From: Aureimonas ureilytica DSM 18598 = NBRC 106430
GTDB taxonomy: Bacteria; Pseudomonadota; Alphaproteobacteria; Rhizobiales; Rhizobiaceae
Assembly (NCBI RefSeq): GCF_000382705.1
Contig: NZ_ARQE01000007.1
Span: 124,433 to 188,432, forward strand
Length of the DNA: 64,000 nucleotides
Direction of reading: 5' to 3'
A model generated the notes under the pieces. That model saw only the letters and a program-made list of their open reading frames with translations. It did no database searches and had not been told where the DNA came from. Positions 8,550 to 17,129 of this stretch are shown here, piece after piece (within the stretch, counting starts at the first letter, position 1; every line of letters starts with the position of its first letter). Both the position numbers and the translations under genes were made by a program.

Positions 8550-10133
8550 CTACCTGAGTGTCTGTGCGAGCGCGAAGCCCGATCCCGCGCCGAGCCCCGG
8601 CCCCGGATGGGTGGACGCGCCGATATGATAGAGCTTCGGGACGTGGGTCCGGTGATTAACCGAGCCCTTGAAAGGCCGCCAGAGGAAAAACTGGTCCACC
8701 CCACAGGCCCCGCCATACGGGTCGCCGCCGACGAGGTTGACGTTGAGGCGTTCGAGATCGGCGGGCGAATAGCTGACGCGCTTGAGGACGCTCTCGCGGA
8801 ACCCCTCGATATGGCCGGCCAGAATCGCCTCGATCCGGTCGGCATAGGCTTCCCGAAGCTCCGGCGTCCAGGCGCCGTCGGCCGGCGCCGGAATGATGCC
8901 CGCCGCATCGCCCTTGATGAAGCGGGGCGCCTCGGGAAGCTGGAGCCAGAGGATGGAGGCGCCGTCCGGCGCGCGCGAGGGATCGAGCATGGCGGGCTGG
9001 CCGACGCAGATCGTCGGCTCGGCGGGCAGCATGCCGCGCTCGGCTTCGTTCGCGGCGCGCGACACGCCGTCGAGACCGGGCGTCACGTGCAGGAGCGCGA
9101 CCTGGCCGAGCTCCGGCGAGGACCAGCGCGGCGGGCGCGACAGGGCGTAGTGGATCTGCATGTTGCCCTTGCCGTGGCGATAGCGCCGGGCGCTGTCCTT
9201 CATCTCGGGCGGCAGGCTCTCGCCCGGCAAGAGGCGGCCATAGAGCTGGCCGGGCGCGGCGGAGACGACGACGCCCGAGCCCGCGCGCAGCACCTCGCCG
9301 CCCGCCAGCCGCACGCCTTCGGCCTCGCCCCTGGCGTTGCGGACGATCTCCTCGACGTCGGCCCCGGTGCGGATGACGCCGCCATGGTCCTCGATCAGGC
9401 GGCGGAAGGCGGTGAGGATCGTCTCCGCCCCGCCCTTCACGACCGGCGCGCCTGCCGCCTCCAGCGCGAAGCCGATGACGCGGACCATCTCGCCCGAGAA
9501 GGTCGATTCCGGCCCGAGGCCGCAATGGAGCACCCAAGGGGCGAAGAGCGCGCGCGTCGTCTCGGAGTTGTAGGTCGTCTCCAGATGGGCGCGGGCATCC
9601 ACCATCGCCTCGCCGAAGAAGCGCGCAAGGCCGCGCGGCCCCCGGCGCAGCAGCTCGCGCCCCACGGTCTTCATCGTGGCGCGCGACCAGAGCGCGCTGC
9701 CGAGCAGCGAAAAGACGAAGCCGGCATTGCCCGCGAAGCGGTTCATGTCGGCGTCGAAAGCCGCGCCGTCGCCCGGCGACAGGGCGTCGAGCGCCCGGAC
9801 GTTGGCGGCGCGCTCGCGCGAGAGGGTCGCGTGCCGCCCGTCGGGCATGAGGACGCCCGTCGGATGGGCGGCGTCGCAGAATTCCAGCCCTCGCGCGGCG
9901 AGATCGTCCTTCAGCACGCCATAGGCCGGCGAGGTCGTGAAGAGGACAAAGGTCGTCGCCATCACGTCATGCACGAAGCCGGGTTCGGTGATCGCTTCCG
10001 TTCGGATGCAGCCGCCGATCCGATCGTTGCGCTCGAGAAGCACGACCTTTCGGCCGCGCTTGGCGAGGAGGCTGGCGGCCACCAGCCCGTTGATGCCGCT
10101 GCCCACGATGATGTAGTCCGCCTCGAGGGCCAT
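8550..10133 (-). CDS. FAD-dependent oxidoreductase, phytoene desaturase/PYROXD2-like
   Basis: Flavoprotein of 527 residues in the NAD(P)/FAD-dependent amine-oxidase/phytoene-desaturase superfamily. The N-terminal Rossmann motif reads IIVGSGINGLVAASLLAKRG with the second FAD element LERNDRIGG. The C-terminal FAD motif (YHIGASTHPGPGLGAGSG) is also typical. There is no signal peptide, so it is cytoplasmic or peripheral. It starts 16 bp after the cyclase gene and ends 3 bp before marR, so it belongs to the same operon. Relatives act on carotenoids, amines or alicyclic compounds. A dehydrogenation step in N-heterocycle breakdown is plausible here, but the reaction is not evident from sequence. Confidence 0.85.
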   Translation of the reverse strand: MALEADYIIVGSGINGLVAASLLAKRGRKVVLLERNDRIGGCIRTEAITEPGFVHDVMATTFVLFTTSPAYGVLKDDLAARGLEFCDAAHPTGVLMPDGRHATLSRERAANVRALDALSPGDGAAFDADMNRFAGNAGFVFSLLGSALWSRATMKTVGRELLRRGPRGLARFFGEAMVDARAHLETTYNSETTRALFAPWVLHCGLGPESTFSGEMVRVIGFALEAAGAPVVKGGAETILTAFRRLIEDHGGVIRTGADVEEIVRNARGEAEGVRLAGGEVLRAGSGVVVSAAPGQLYGRLLPGESLPPEMKDSARRYRHGKGNMQIHYALSRPPRWSSPELGQVALLHVTPGLDGVSRAANEAERGMLPAEPTICVGQPAMLDPSRAPDGASILWLQLPEAPRFIKGDAAGIIPAPADGAWTPELREAYADRIEAILAGHIEGFRESVLKRVSYSPADLERLNVNLVGGDPYGGACGVDQFFLWRPFKGSVNHRTHVPKLYHIGASTHPGPGLGAGSGFALAQTLR

Positions 10134-10149
10134 GACGCGCCGCCTGCCT

Positions 10150-10929
10150 TCAGTTCTTCGGCACGAGGGCGAGGACGCGCAAGGGGCTGCCCGTGCCGTT
10201 CACGATCTTCAGGGGCGCGGCGACGACGAGCGCGCCGGTCGGCGGCAGCTTGTCGAGATTGACGAGGCTGGCGAGCCCGTAGCGCCCCTCCTCCAGCATC
10301 AGGTGGTGAGCCGGGAACGGCGGATCGAAGCTGTGGGCCATGCCGGCGTCGGTGCCGACGCATTCGTTGCCCCAGCCGATGATCTTCTTCTCCACGAGAT
10401 AGCGGATGCAATCGACGGAGGGGCCGGGCGTGTGGCCGCCGTTGAGGAAGCTCTCGGCAGACTTGTTGCGCGGATACCAGTCCGAGCGCATGAAGACCCA
10501 GGCGCCTTCGGGAATCGCGCCATGCTCGGCCTCCCAGGCCTTCACGCCCTCGGCGGTCAGCACGAAGTCCGGGTCGGCGGCGACCTCATTCGTGCAGTCG
10601 ATCACGCAGACAGGCGCGACGAAATCCTTGGCGGGCAGCTTGTCGGTCGTGTTGTCGGGCCGGTCCTTGCCGGAGATCCAGTGCGCGGGCGCGTCGAAAT
10701 GGGTGCCCGTGTGCTCGCCAAGCTCCATCCAGCCCCAGGCCCACCAGGGACCGTTGGAATCATAGGCGGAGATCTCGTTCATCTTGAAGGCCGGCGTGTT
10801 CCGGCCGAACTCGGGCGGGAGGTAGAGGACCGGCGTCTCGGGCCCGAGCGGGGCGGTGAGATCGACCACCTCGATCGCGCCGGAGGCCAGAGCGGATGCG
10901 ACGGCGGACAGGCTTTCGGCAGCGGACAT
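10150..10929 (-). CDS. Cyclase-family metal hydrolase, isatin hydrolase/kynurenine formamidase-like
   Basis: A 259-residue member of the cyclase superfamily, which hydrolyses cyclic or formyl amides using a bound divalent metal. The signature HTGTHFDAPAHW places His73, His77, Asp79 and His83 as metal and catalytic residues. Later motifs are FMRSDWYPRNK, GHTPGPS, VGTDAGMAHSFDP and an ending with AAPLKIVNGTGSPLRVLALV. From memory these resemble isatin hydrolase (isatin to isatinate) more closely than bacterial kynurenine formamidase, but I could not align them. The ATG at 10927-10929 has GAGG 8 bp upstream; a TTG two codons earlier is less likely. It is the first gene of the operon with the flavoprotein and marR. 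No kynureninase gene is nearby, which weighs against a kynurenine role. Confidence 0.82.
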   Translation of the reverse strand: MSAAESLSAVASALASGAIEVVDLTAPLGPETPVLYLPPEFGRNTPAFKMNEISAYDSNGPWWAWGWMELGEHTGTHFDAPAHWISGKDRPDNTTDKLPAKDFVAPVCVIDCTNEVAADPDFVLTAEGVKAWEAEHGAIPEGAWVFMRSDWYPRNKSAESFLNGGHTPGPSVDCIRYLVEKKIIGWGNECVGTDAGMAHSFDPPFPAHHLMLEEGRYGLASLVNLDKLPPTGALVVAAPLKIVNGTGSPLRVLALVPKN

Positions 10930-11240
10930 CGGCAACCTCGATAGAAAGGAAAGGGGATCGCGGCGCCATCCCTGCGCGTCGCATGACGGGAGGATGACGA
11001 GCGATCAATGAAATTGCAAGCATCTCCCGACGCGAAATCTTGGAGCGATGTCGCCGGGTGTACGGGTTTCAAGCGTTTTGCAGCGCAATACATGGACGAG
11101 GCTGCTTCGCATTTGCACAAACCTGCTCAATCTGAATGCAGATGCAGATAATTTCCGAACACGCTTGACGGCGGCCCCGCGCCGAAATATTTTAGGTCTA
11201 AATCATTTCCCGAACCGACGCCCCTCCAAGGAGGCCATCC
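10930..11240. promoter_or_regulatory. 311-bp divergent promoter region between cyclase and monooxygenase operons
   Basis: No gene fits here. For the plus strand there is a good promoter candidate, TTGACG at 11165-11170, a 17-bp spacer, and TATTTT at 11188-11193. It overlaps the small palindrome TTTAGGTCTAAA at 11191-11202 (5-bp perfect arms). A GCATTTGCA half site at 11109-11117 matches one arm of the palindrome upstream of iorA. This layout suggests that one MarR protein coordinates both divergent operons and iorAB. Confidence 0.5.
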
Positions 11241-13550
11241 ATGCGTATCGTCTGTATCGGCGGCGGCCCTGCCGGCCTGTATTTCGCGCTTCTGATGAAG
11301 AAGAATCACCCCGAGCACTCGATCACCGTGGTCGAGCGCAACCGGCCCTACGACACGTTCGGCTGGGGCGTCGTCTTCTCCGACGCGACCATGGTCGCGA
11401 TGCGCCAGTGGGACCCCGAAAGCGCGGCCGAGATCGAGGACGCCTTCAACCACTGGGACGATATCGAGCTCATCTTCAAGGGCGAGACGCTGCGCACCAC
11501 CGGCCACGGTTTCGTCGGCATCGGGCGCAAGAAGCTTCTCAACATCCTCCAGAGCCGCTGCGAGGCGCTCGGCGTCGAGCTCCGCTTCGAGACGGAGGTG
11601 AACGGCGACGAGGACTTCCCCGACGCCGACCTCGTGATCGCCTCCGACGGCTTCAACTCGAAGGTGCGCAACAAATACGCCGATATCTTCGAGCCCGACC
11701 TCGTCAAGCGGCCGAACCGCTTCGTCTGGCTCGGCACCAACAAGCTCTTCGACGCCTTCACCTTCGACTTCAAGAAGACCGAGCACGGCTGGTTCCAGGC
11801 CCATATCTACAAGTTCGACGACAAGACCTCGACCTTCATCGTCGAGACGACCGAAGAGGCTTTCGCCGCCCACGGGCTGGAGGCGATGAGCCAGGACGTG
11901 TCGATCGCCTTCTGCGAAAACCTCTTCGCCGACACGCTGGACGGCGCGCCCTTGATGACCAACGCGCGGCACATGCGCGGCTCGGCCTGGCTCAACTTCT
12001 CGCGCCTCATCTGCGGCAAGTGGAGCCATTTCAACGGCAACAGCCATGTCGTCCTGATGGGCGACGCCGCCCACACCGCCCATTTCGCCATCGGCTCGGG
12101 CACCAAGCTCGCGCTGGAAGACGCGATCGAACTGACGCGCCAGTTCAACGCGCACGGCCATGGCCGCGACGCCATCCCTGCGGTCCTCGACGATTACGAG
12201 GCGATCCGCCGCGTCGATGTCGCCCGCATCCAGAACGCCGCGCGCAACGCGATGGAATGGTTCGAGGTCGTGGGCGAGCGCTATGCCGACCAGCTCCCGC
12301 CCCAGCAGTTCATGTATTCCATGCTGACGCGCTCGCAGCGCATCAGCCACGAGAACCTGCGCCTGCGCGATCCCGTCTGGCTGGAAGGCTACGAGCGCTG
12401 GTTCGCGGAACAGTCAGGCGTGCCGGCCAAGAATGGCGAGCGCCCGCTGCCGCCGATGCTGACGCCCTATCGCTTGCGCGGCGTCACGCTCAAGAACCGC
12501 ATCGTCATGTCGCCGATGGCGATGTACTCCGCCACGGACGGCGAGATCGGCGATTTCCACCTCGTCCATATCGGCAGCCGAGCCATGGGCGGCGCGGCGC
12601 TCGTCTTCCCCGAGATGACCTGCGTCTCGGCGGATGCGCGCATCACGCCCGGCTGCCTCGGCCTCTGGAACGACACCCAGGCTCAAGGCTGGAAGCGCCT
12701 TGCCGACTTCGTCCACGCCAACAGCGACGCCAAGCTCGGCATCCAGATCGGCCATGCCGGCCGCAAGGGCGCGACCAAGCTCGCCTGGGACGGGATCGAC
12801 GAGCCTTTGACCGAAGGCGCATGGCCGCTCCTGTCGGCCTCGGCCCTCCCCTATCTCCAGCATTCCGCCGTGCCGAAGGCGATGGACCGGGCCGACATGG
12901 ATCGGGTGCTCGCCGACTTCGTCGCGGCCACGCGCCGCGCGGCGGAAGCCGGCGTCGACTGGCTGGAGCTGCACTGCGCACACGGCTATCTCCTCTCCTC
13001 CTTCCTCTCGCCGCTGACGAACAGGCGCGAGGACGAATACGGCGGCTCCCACGAGAACCGCGCGCGCTTCCCCCTGGAGGTCTTCCGCGCCGTGCGCGCG
13101 GCCTGGCCGGAGGATCGTCCGATCTCGGTGCGCCTCTCCGCGCATGACTGGTTCGAGGGCGGCAACACGCCCGACGACGCCGCGATCTTCGCGAGGCTCT
13201 TCAAGGAAGCGGGCGCCGACATGATCGACTGCTCGTCCGGTCAGGTCTGGAAGGAGGAGAAGCCGGTCTATGGCCGCCTGTTCCAGACGCCCTTCTCCGA
13301 CAAGATCCGCAACGAGGTGGGCATTCCCACCATCGCCGTCGGCGCGATCTCGGAAGCCGACCACGCCAACTCCGTGATCTCGGCGGGCCGGGCCGACCTC
13401 TGCGCCATCGCGCGGCCGCATCTCGCCGACCCCGCCTGGACGCTGCACGAGGCCGCCAAGATCGGCATCCGCTCCGTGCCGTGGCCCAAGCAGTACTACT
13501 CCGCCAAGCGGCAGTTCGAGACCAATCTCGAACGGGCGGCCGCGCAGTGA
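11241..13550 (+). CDS. Fused 2-aminobenzoyl-CoA/salicylyl-CoA monooxygenase-reductase
   Basis: A 769-residue two-domain flavoprotein. Residues 1 to about 390 form a class A FAD monooxygenase ([41 protein letters not shown]). Residues ~413-769 form an Old Yellow Enzyme-type FMN reductase ([36 protein letters not shown]). This fusion is characteristic of 2-aminobenzoyl-CoA monooxygenase/reductase of Azoarcus evansii. That enzyme hydroxylates anthraniloyl-CoA and reduces the ring to 2-amino-5-oxocyclohex-1-ene-carbonyl-CoA; databases often name the family bifunctional salicylyl-CoA 5-hydroxylase/oxidoreductase. The ATG at 11241 has AAGGAGG about 9 bp upstream. It is the first gene of an operon with SDR, thioesterase and RidA. 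Which acyl-CoA is the substrate cannot be told from sequence, but the nitrogen-handling neighbours favour anthraniloyl-CoA. Confidence 0.9.
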   Translation: MRIVCIGGGPAGLYFALLMKKNHPEHSITVVERNRPYDTFGWGVVFSDATMVAMRQWDPESAAEIEDAFNHWDDIELIFKGETLRTTGHGFVGIGRKKLLNILQSRCEALGVELRFETEVNGDEDFPDADLVIASDGFNSKVRNKYADIFEPDLVKRPNRFVWLGTNKLFDAFTFDFKKTEHGWFQAHIYKFDDKTSTFIVETTEEAFAAHGLEAMSQDVSIAFCENLFADTLDGAPLMTNARHMRGSAWLNFSRLICGKWSHFNGNSHVVLMGDAAHTAHFAIGSGTKLALEDAIELTRQFNAHGHGRDAIPAVLDDYEAIRRVDVARIQNAARNAMEWFEVVGERYADQLPPQQFMYSMLTRSQRISHENLRLRDPVWLEGYERWFAEQSGVPAKNGERPLPPMLTPYRLRGVTLKNRIVMSPMAMYSATDGEIGDFHLVHIGSRAMGGAALVFPEMTCVSADARITPGCLGLWNDTQAQGWKRLADFVHANSDAKLGIQIGHAGRKGATKLAWDGIDEPLTEGAWPLLSASALPYLQHSAVPKAMDRADMDRVLADFVAATRRAAEAGVDWLELHCAHGYLLSSFLSPLTNRREDEYGGSHENRARFPLEVFRAVRAAWPEDRPISVRLSAHDWFEGGNTPDDAAIFARLFKEAGADMIDCSSGQVWKEEKPVYGRLFQTPFSDKIRNEVGIPTIAVGAISEADHANSVISAGRADLCAIARPHLADPAWTLHEAAKIGIRSVPWPKQYYSAKRQFETNLERAAAQ

Positions 13551-14335
13551 GCGCGGATCGCTCCCTCCTCGGCCGCCACGCGCTCGTCACGGGCGCGGGG
13601 TCCGGCATCGGCGCGGCGATCGCCGAGCGCCTCGCGGCGGCCGGCGCGCGCGTCACCCTCGCCGGGCGACGCGAGGAACCGCTCAAGGCGGTGGCCGAGC
13701 GGCTGGGGGGCGAGACGCTCATTGCCGCCGGCTTCGACGTCACGGACGCAGCCGCCATCGCCAGCGGCCTCGATAAGGCGCGGGAGGCTTTCGGGCCCGT
13801 CTCGATCCTCGTCAACAATGCCGGCGAGGCGCCGAGCGCGCCCTTCGAGAAGACGAGCGCGGAGATGTGGGCGAAGGTCCTGTCGGTGGACCTGACCGGC
13901 GTCTTCAACGTGACGCAAGGAGCCCTCCCCGACCTGCGCGCGGGCGGCCCCGGCGGGCGCATCGTCAACGTCGCCTCGACGGCGGGCCTGACGGGCTACG
14001 CCTATGTCACCGCCTATTGCGCCGCCAAGCATGGCGTCGTCGGCCTGACGCGGGCGCTGGCGATCGAACTCGCCAAGACCGGCATCACCGTCAACGCCGT
14101 CTGCCCCGGCTTCACCGACACGCCGATCATCGCGGAGTCCATCGAGCGCATCGTCGCCAAGACCGGGCGCAGCCATGTGGAGGCGTTGAAGGAGTTCACC
14201 AAGAGCAACCCGCAGGGACGGCTCGTCTCGCCCGCCGAGGTGGCCGACGCGGTCCTCTGGCTCGCCCTCCCCTCCGCCTCCGCCATCACGGGCCAGGCCG
14301 TCGCCGTCGCGGGCGGCGAGGTCATGGCCGGATAA
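13547..14335 (+). CDS. SDR family oxidoreductase in the aminobenzoyl-CoA operon
   Basis: Short-chain dehydrogenase of 262 residues, NAD(P)-dependent. The cofactor motif TGAGSGIG lies near residue 18, NNAG near residue 92, and the catalytic YCAAK at about residues 161-165. The start is a GTG at 13547-13549 that overlaps the monooxygenase stop (GTGA), so it is translationally coupled. In this context it is a candidate for reducing or oxidising the oxo/hydroxy group of the alicyclic CoA ester made by the upstream enzyme; that role is inferred. Confidence 0.9.
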   Translation: MSADRSLLGRHALVTGAGSGIGAAIAERLAAAGARVTLAGRREEPLKAVAERLGGETLIAAGFDVTDAAAIASGLDKAREAFGPVSILVNNAGEAPSAPFEKTSAEMWAKVLSVDLTGVFNVTQGALPDLRAGGPGGRIVNVASTAGLTGYAYVTAYCAAKHGVVGLTRALAIELAKTGITVNAVCPGFTDTPIIAESIERIVAKTGRSHVEALKEFTKSNPQGRLVSPAEVADAVLWLALPSASAITGQAVAVAGGEVMAG

Positions 14336-14351
14336 CAGGGATACGACACCC

Positions 14352-14765
14352 ATGCCCTTCACCCAGTCCAAGCCGCTCCGCTTCGGCGACTGCGACCTCA
14401 CCGGCATCGCCTACCACCCCGCCTATTTCGGGATGCTGGTGGACGTGAACGAGGCGATGTTCGCCTCCTTCGGCGTCACCTGGAAGGAGCTGATGTTCGA
14501 GCGCCGCATCGGCCTGCCGACGGTGACGCTGAACGTCACCTTCGTCGCGCCCTCCACCTATGGCGACGTGCTCGACTTCGCCGTCCATGTGCGCGCGGTC
14601 GGCCGCGCCTCGCTCGACCTGGAGACCGTGGTGAGCGTGCGCGGCCAGACGATCTGGACCGTCAAGCAGCGCATCGTCGCGACCTCGCTCGAGAACCACA
14701 AGTCCCACCCCTGGCCGGACGATGTCCGCGCCGGCCTCACCCGCTATCTGGAGCCCGCAGAATGA
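14352..14765 (+). CDS. Hotdog-fold acyl-CoA thioesterase (4-hydroxybenzoyl-CoA thioesterase-like)
   Basis: A 137-residue single hotdog domain. The 4HBT-type active-site segment RFGDCDLTGIAYHPAYFGM at residues ~11-29 carries the aspartate (Asp16) equivalent to the catalytic residue. It probably hydrolyses aryl- or alicyclic-CoA thioesters, either for pathway flux or to rescue CoA from dead-end intermediates. The ATG at 14352 is 16 bp after the SDR stop, and the gene's own stop overlaps the ridA start (ATGA), so it sits firmly in the operon. Confidence 0.88.
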   Translation: MPFTQSKPLRFGDCDLTGIAYHPAYFGMLVDVNEAMFASFGVTWKELMFERRIGLPTVTLNVTFVAPSTYGDVLDFAVHVRAVGRASLDLETVVSVRGQTIWTVKQRIVATSLENHKSHPWPDDVRAGLTRYLEPAE

Positions 14766-15166
14766 GCCACGAGATCCTCCAGCCCGAAGGCTGGGCCAAG
14801 CCCATCGGATACGCCAACGGCATCAAGGCCAAGGGCACGTTCCTGCAGGTCGGCGGCCAGATCGGCTGGGACGAGAACTGCGAATTCCACTCCGACGATT
14901 TCGTCGATCAGGTGGAACTGGCGCTGAAGAACATCGTGCGGGTTCTGGAAACGGGCGGCGCCAAACCCGAGCACATCGTCCAGATGACCTGGTACTTCAC
15001 CGACCGCGAGGCCTACAAATCCGGCATGAAGCGGATCGGGGCGGCATACCGCGCGGTCATCGGCCGTCACTTCCCGCCGATGGCGGCGGTGCAGGTCGTG
15101 GCCCTCATGGAGGACCGCGCCAAGATCGAGATCGTGGCGAGCGCCGTCATTCCCGATCCGAGCTGA
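14762..15166 (+). CDS. RidA family enamine/imine deaminase
   Basis: A 134-residue RidA/YjgF/UK114 protein. RidA enzymes hydrolyse reactive enamines and imines to ketones and ammonia. The family core (QVGGQIGWDENCEF, VLETGGAKPEHIVQMTWY, RHFPPMAAVQVVALMEDRAKIEIVASAV) is complete, but the canonical catalytic arginine segment is replaced here by FPPMAAVQV, so it is a divergent subfamily. The monooxygenase product of the 2-aminobenzoyl-CoA route is a ring enamine. A dedicated RidA as last gene of this operon therefore makes chemical sense as the ammonia-releasing step. Its 3' end overlaps the convergent marR gene by 20 bp. Confidence 0.88.
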   Translation: MSHEILQPEGWAKPIGYANGIKAKGTFLQVGGQIGWDENCEFHSDDFVDQVELALKNIVRVLETGGAKPEHIVQMTWYFTDREAYKSGMKRIGAAYRAVIGRHFPPMAAVQVVALMEDRAKIEIVASAVIPDPS

Positions 15167-15674
15167 CCCGCTCCTCGGTCAGCGCCCGCCGGGCCCTGCC
15201 CTTCATCTTGCGCAGGAGCCCGAGCATCTGGCGCGTCTCGGCGGGGTCGAGCCCCGCCGTCAGCGAGCGGATCCAACCCTCGTGCGACCGCGCCATCTCG
15301 GCGAACGTGGCGCGGCCGAGCGGGGTCATGTGGATGAAGCTCTCGCGCCGGTCGTCCGGGTTCTGCTCGCGCCGGATCAGCCCGTCCTCCACCAGCCTCT
15401 TGATGACGGCGGTGATGTTGCCGGGCGAGACCATCAAGCGCTGGGAAAGCTCGCCGAGGTTCAACCCGTCCGGCGCGCGCTCGATCTGGGAAAGGATGTC
15501 GAAGCGGGGAAAGGTCGTGTCGAACTCCGACAGGAGCCGGCGACGCACCTCGTTCTCGATGAGGCGCGAGACGCTGTAGAGGCGCAGCCAGAGGCGAAGC
15601 TGGTCGTGCTCGTCGCCGACCGCGTCAGCGATCTTGGTCTCCGCGTCGATCCAAACCTTTGATGTCTCGCTCAT
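15147..15674 (-). CDS. MarR family transcriptional regulator (second in catabolic island)
   Basis: Winged-helix MarR protein of 175 residues. The dimerisation and HTH region (LNLGELSQRLMVSPGNITAVIKRLVEDGLIRREQNPDDRRESFIHMTPLG) is clear. I chose the ATG at 15672-15674 (MSETSK) with GAGG about 10 bp upstream; longer in-frame starts add a poor N-terminus. It is convergent with the RidA operon (20-bp 3' overlap) and divergent from the cupin/FAH/SDR operon across a 152-bp spacer. It is the likely regulator of that operon and perhaps of the monooxygenase operon. Confidence 0.9.
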   Translation of the reverse strand: MSETSKVWIDAETKIADAVGDEHDQLRLWLRLYSVSRLIENEVRRRLLSEFDTTFPRFDILSQIERAPDGLNLGELSQRLMVSPGNITAVIKRLVEDGLIRREQNPDDRRESFIHMTPLGRATFAEMARSHEGWIRSLTAGLDPAETRQMLGLLRKMKGRARRALTEERVSSDRE

Positions 15675-15826
15675 TTTTCTGACGCCTCGCCTGCCCTCGC
15701 CCATCGCTATGCCAGCCGGCACGGCCCCTGCCAAGCCGGCTCACGCCATAATACTTGACATCTAAACTAATACCGGAAACCTTTCCATCCCAACGGCGCC
15801 CGGACGCCGAACTCTCGGAGGACCCC
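15675..15826. promoter_or_regulatory. Divergent marR/cupin promoter region
   Basis: This 152-bp spacer contains TTGACA at 15755-15760 followed directly by TCTAAACTAATAC. The TCTAAA element (15761-15766) matches one half of the TTTAGGTCTAAA palindrome in front of the monooxygenase gene. It may be a shared operator element for a MarR protein. A convincing -10 box at 17 bp is not visible on the plus strand. Confidence 0.4.
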
Positions 15827-16258
15827 ATGACGGCATCGGTCAAGCCCATCGTCACCCGCAAGGACCAGGAGCACACGGGCACCGGCCAGTCCGGCGGCGC
15901 CAAGCGCATCTCGGGCGTCAGCCCGCAGCACACGCCCGCCACCAAGATCTGGTTCGGCAAGGTCTCCAACGAGCCGGGCTACCGCTCCCTGCCGCACCAC
16001 CACGGCGAGGCCGAGACGGGCGGCTACGTGCTGAAGGGCAAGGGCCGCATCTACTGGGGCGAGAACTACGAGGAGTTCATCGACATGGCCGAGGGCGACT
16101 TCGTGTTCGTGCCGCCGATGATGCCCCATGTCGAGGTCAACATGTCGACGACCGAAGAGCTGGTCTGGATGACCTGCCGCACCCCCGACAACATCGTCGT
16201 CAACCTCGAGGACGTGCCGGACGAGATCCTCGTCGGCTACGTCGCGCCGGCTCGCTGA
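15827..16258 (+). CDS. Small cupin-domain protein
   Basis: A 143-residue single cupin barrel. Motif 1 (HHHGEAETGGYVLKGKG, around residues 59-75) supplies His, His and Glu metal ligands. Motif 2 (GDFVFVPPMMPHVEVN) supplies a further His. Such small cupins act as metal-dependent dioxygenases, isomerases or hydrolases; full-length gentisate dioxygenases are bicupins more than twice as long, so this is not one. The ATG at 15827 has GGAGG 5 bp upstream and replaces a longer start that would run into the promoter. It is the first gene of an operon with an FAH-family hydrolase and an SDR. Confidence 0.85.
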   Translation: MTASVKPIVTRKDQEHTGTGQSGGAKRISGVSPQHTPATKIWFGKVSNEPGYRSLPHHHGEAETGGYVLKGKGRIYWGENYEEFIDMAEGDFVFVPPMMPHVEVNMSTTEELVWMTCRTPDNIVVNLEDVPDEILVGYVAPAR

Positions 16259-16268
16259 GGGCCGCGCG

Positions 16269-17129
16269 ATGAAGCTCCTTCGCTTCGGCGCGCCCGGCGC
16301 CGAGAAGCCCGGCCTTCTGGACGCAGGCGGCGCGATCCGCGACCTCTCCGCCCATCTGCCGGACCTCGCAGACGACGCCCTGTCGCCCGCCTCGCTCACG
16401 CGCCTCGCCGCGCTCGACCCCGCCTCGCTGCCGCTGGCCCCCGAGGGCTCGCGCATCGGTCCCTGCGTCGCGCGGCCGGGCAAGTTCATCTGCATCGGCC
16501 TCAACTACGCCGACCACGCGCGCGAGACCGGCAAGGAACCGCCGCCCGAGCCCATCATCTTCATGAAGGCGACGAGCGCGTTTTCGGGGCCCTATGACGA
16601 CGTGGAAATCCCGCGCGGGTCGCAGAAGACCGACTGGGAGGTCGAGCTCGGCATCGTGATCGGTTCGACCGCGAAATATGTCAGCGAAGCCGACGCGCTC
16701 GACCATGTCGCCGGCTACTGCCTCGTCAACGACGTGTCGGAGCGCGCCTTCCAGTCGGAGCGCGGCGGCCAGTGGACCAAGGGCAAGAGCCACGACACGT
16801 TCGGCCCGACCGGCCCCTGGCTGGTGACGCGGGACGAGGTGCCCGACCCGCAGGCCCTCGACCTCTGGCTGGATGTGGACGGCGTGCGCCGCCAGACCGG
16901 CAACACGCGCACCATGATCTTCGGCGTCGCCCATCTCGTCTCCTATCTCTCCGAGTTCATGACGCTGGAGCCCGGCGACATCATCGCGACCGGCACGCCG
17001 CCGGGCGTCGGCCTCGGCTTCAAGCCGCCGATCTTCCTGCGCGAGGGCCAGGAGATGCGCCTGAGGATTCAGGGTCTCGGCGAGCAGCGCCAGCGCACCG
17101 TCGCGGCGCGCGATCGGAGGCCGGCATGA
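16269..17129 (+). CDS. Fumarylacetoacetate hydrolase family protein
   Basis: A 286-residue FAH-fold enzyme. The family cleaves C-C bonds of acylpyruvates or decarboxylates/hydrates oxo-acids in aromatic catabolism. It has an N-terminal extension of about 70 residues, then FICIGLNYADHARETG. The metal-site acids lie in DWEVELGIVIG and VNDVSERAFQ, and the C-terminal core reads LEPGDIIATGTPPGVG. It is 10 bp after the cupin gene and overlaps the next SDR by ATGA. With the cupin it may process a ring-cleavage or lactone-type intermediate; no ring-cleaving dioxygenase is obvious in this window. Confidence 0.9.
   Translation: MKLLRFGAPGAEKPGLLDAGGAIRDLSAHLPDLADDALSPASLTRLAALDPASLPLAPEGSRIGPCVARPGKFICIGLNYADHARETGKEPPPEPIIFMKATSAFSGPYDDVEIPRGSQKTDWEVELGIVIGSTAKYVSEADALDHVAGYCLVNDVSERAFQSERGGQWTKGKSHDTFGPTGPWLVTRDEVPDPQALDLWLDVDGVRRQTGNTRTMIFGVAHLVSYLSEFMTLEPGDIIATGTPPGVGLGFKPPIFLREGQEMRLRIQGLGEQRQRTVAARDRRPA

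Noticed and set aside
10150-10929. Assignment of the cyclase-family gene as kynurenine formamidase (kynB)
   Set aside because: No kynureninase or tryptophan dioxygenase gene is nearby, and the neighbours fit isatin/anthraniloyl-CoA chemistry better; kept as an alternative only.
15827-16258. Gentisate 1,2-dioxygenase to follow a salicylyl-CoA route
   Set aside because: The cupin is only 143 residues with one barrel, whereas gentisate dioxygenases are bicupins of about 350 residues.
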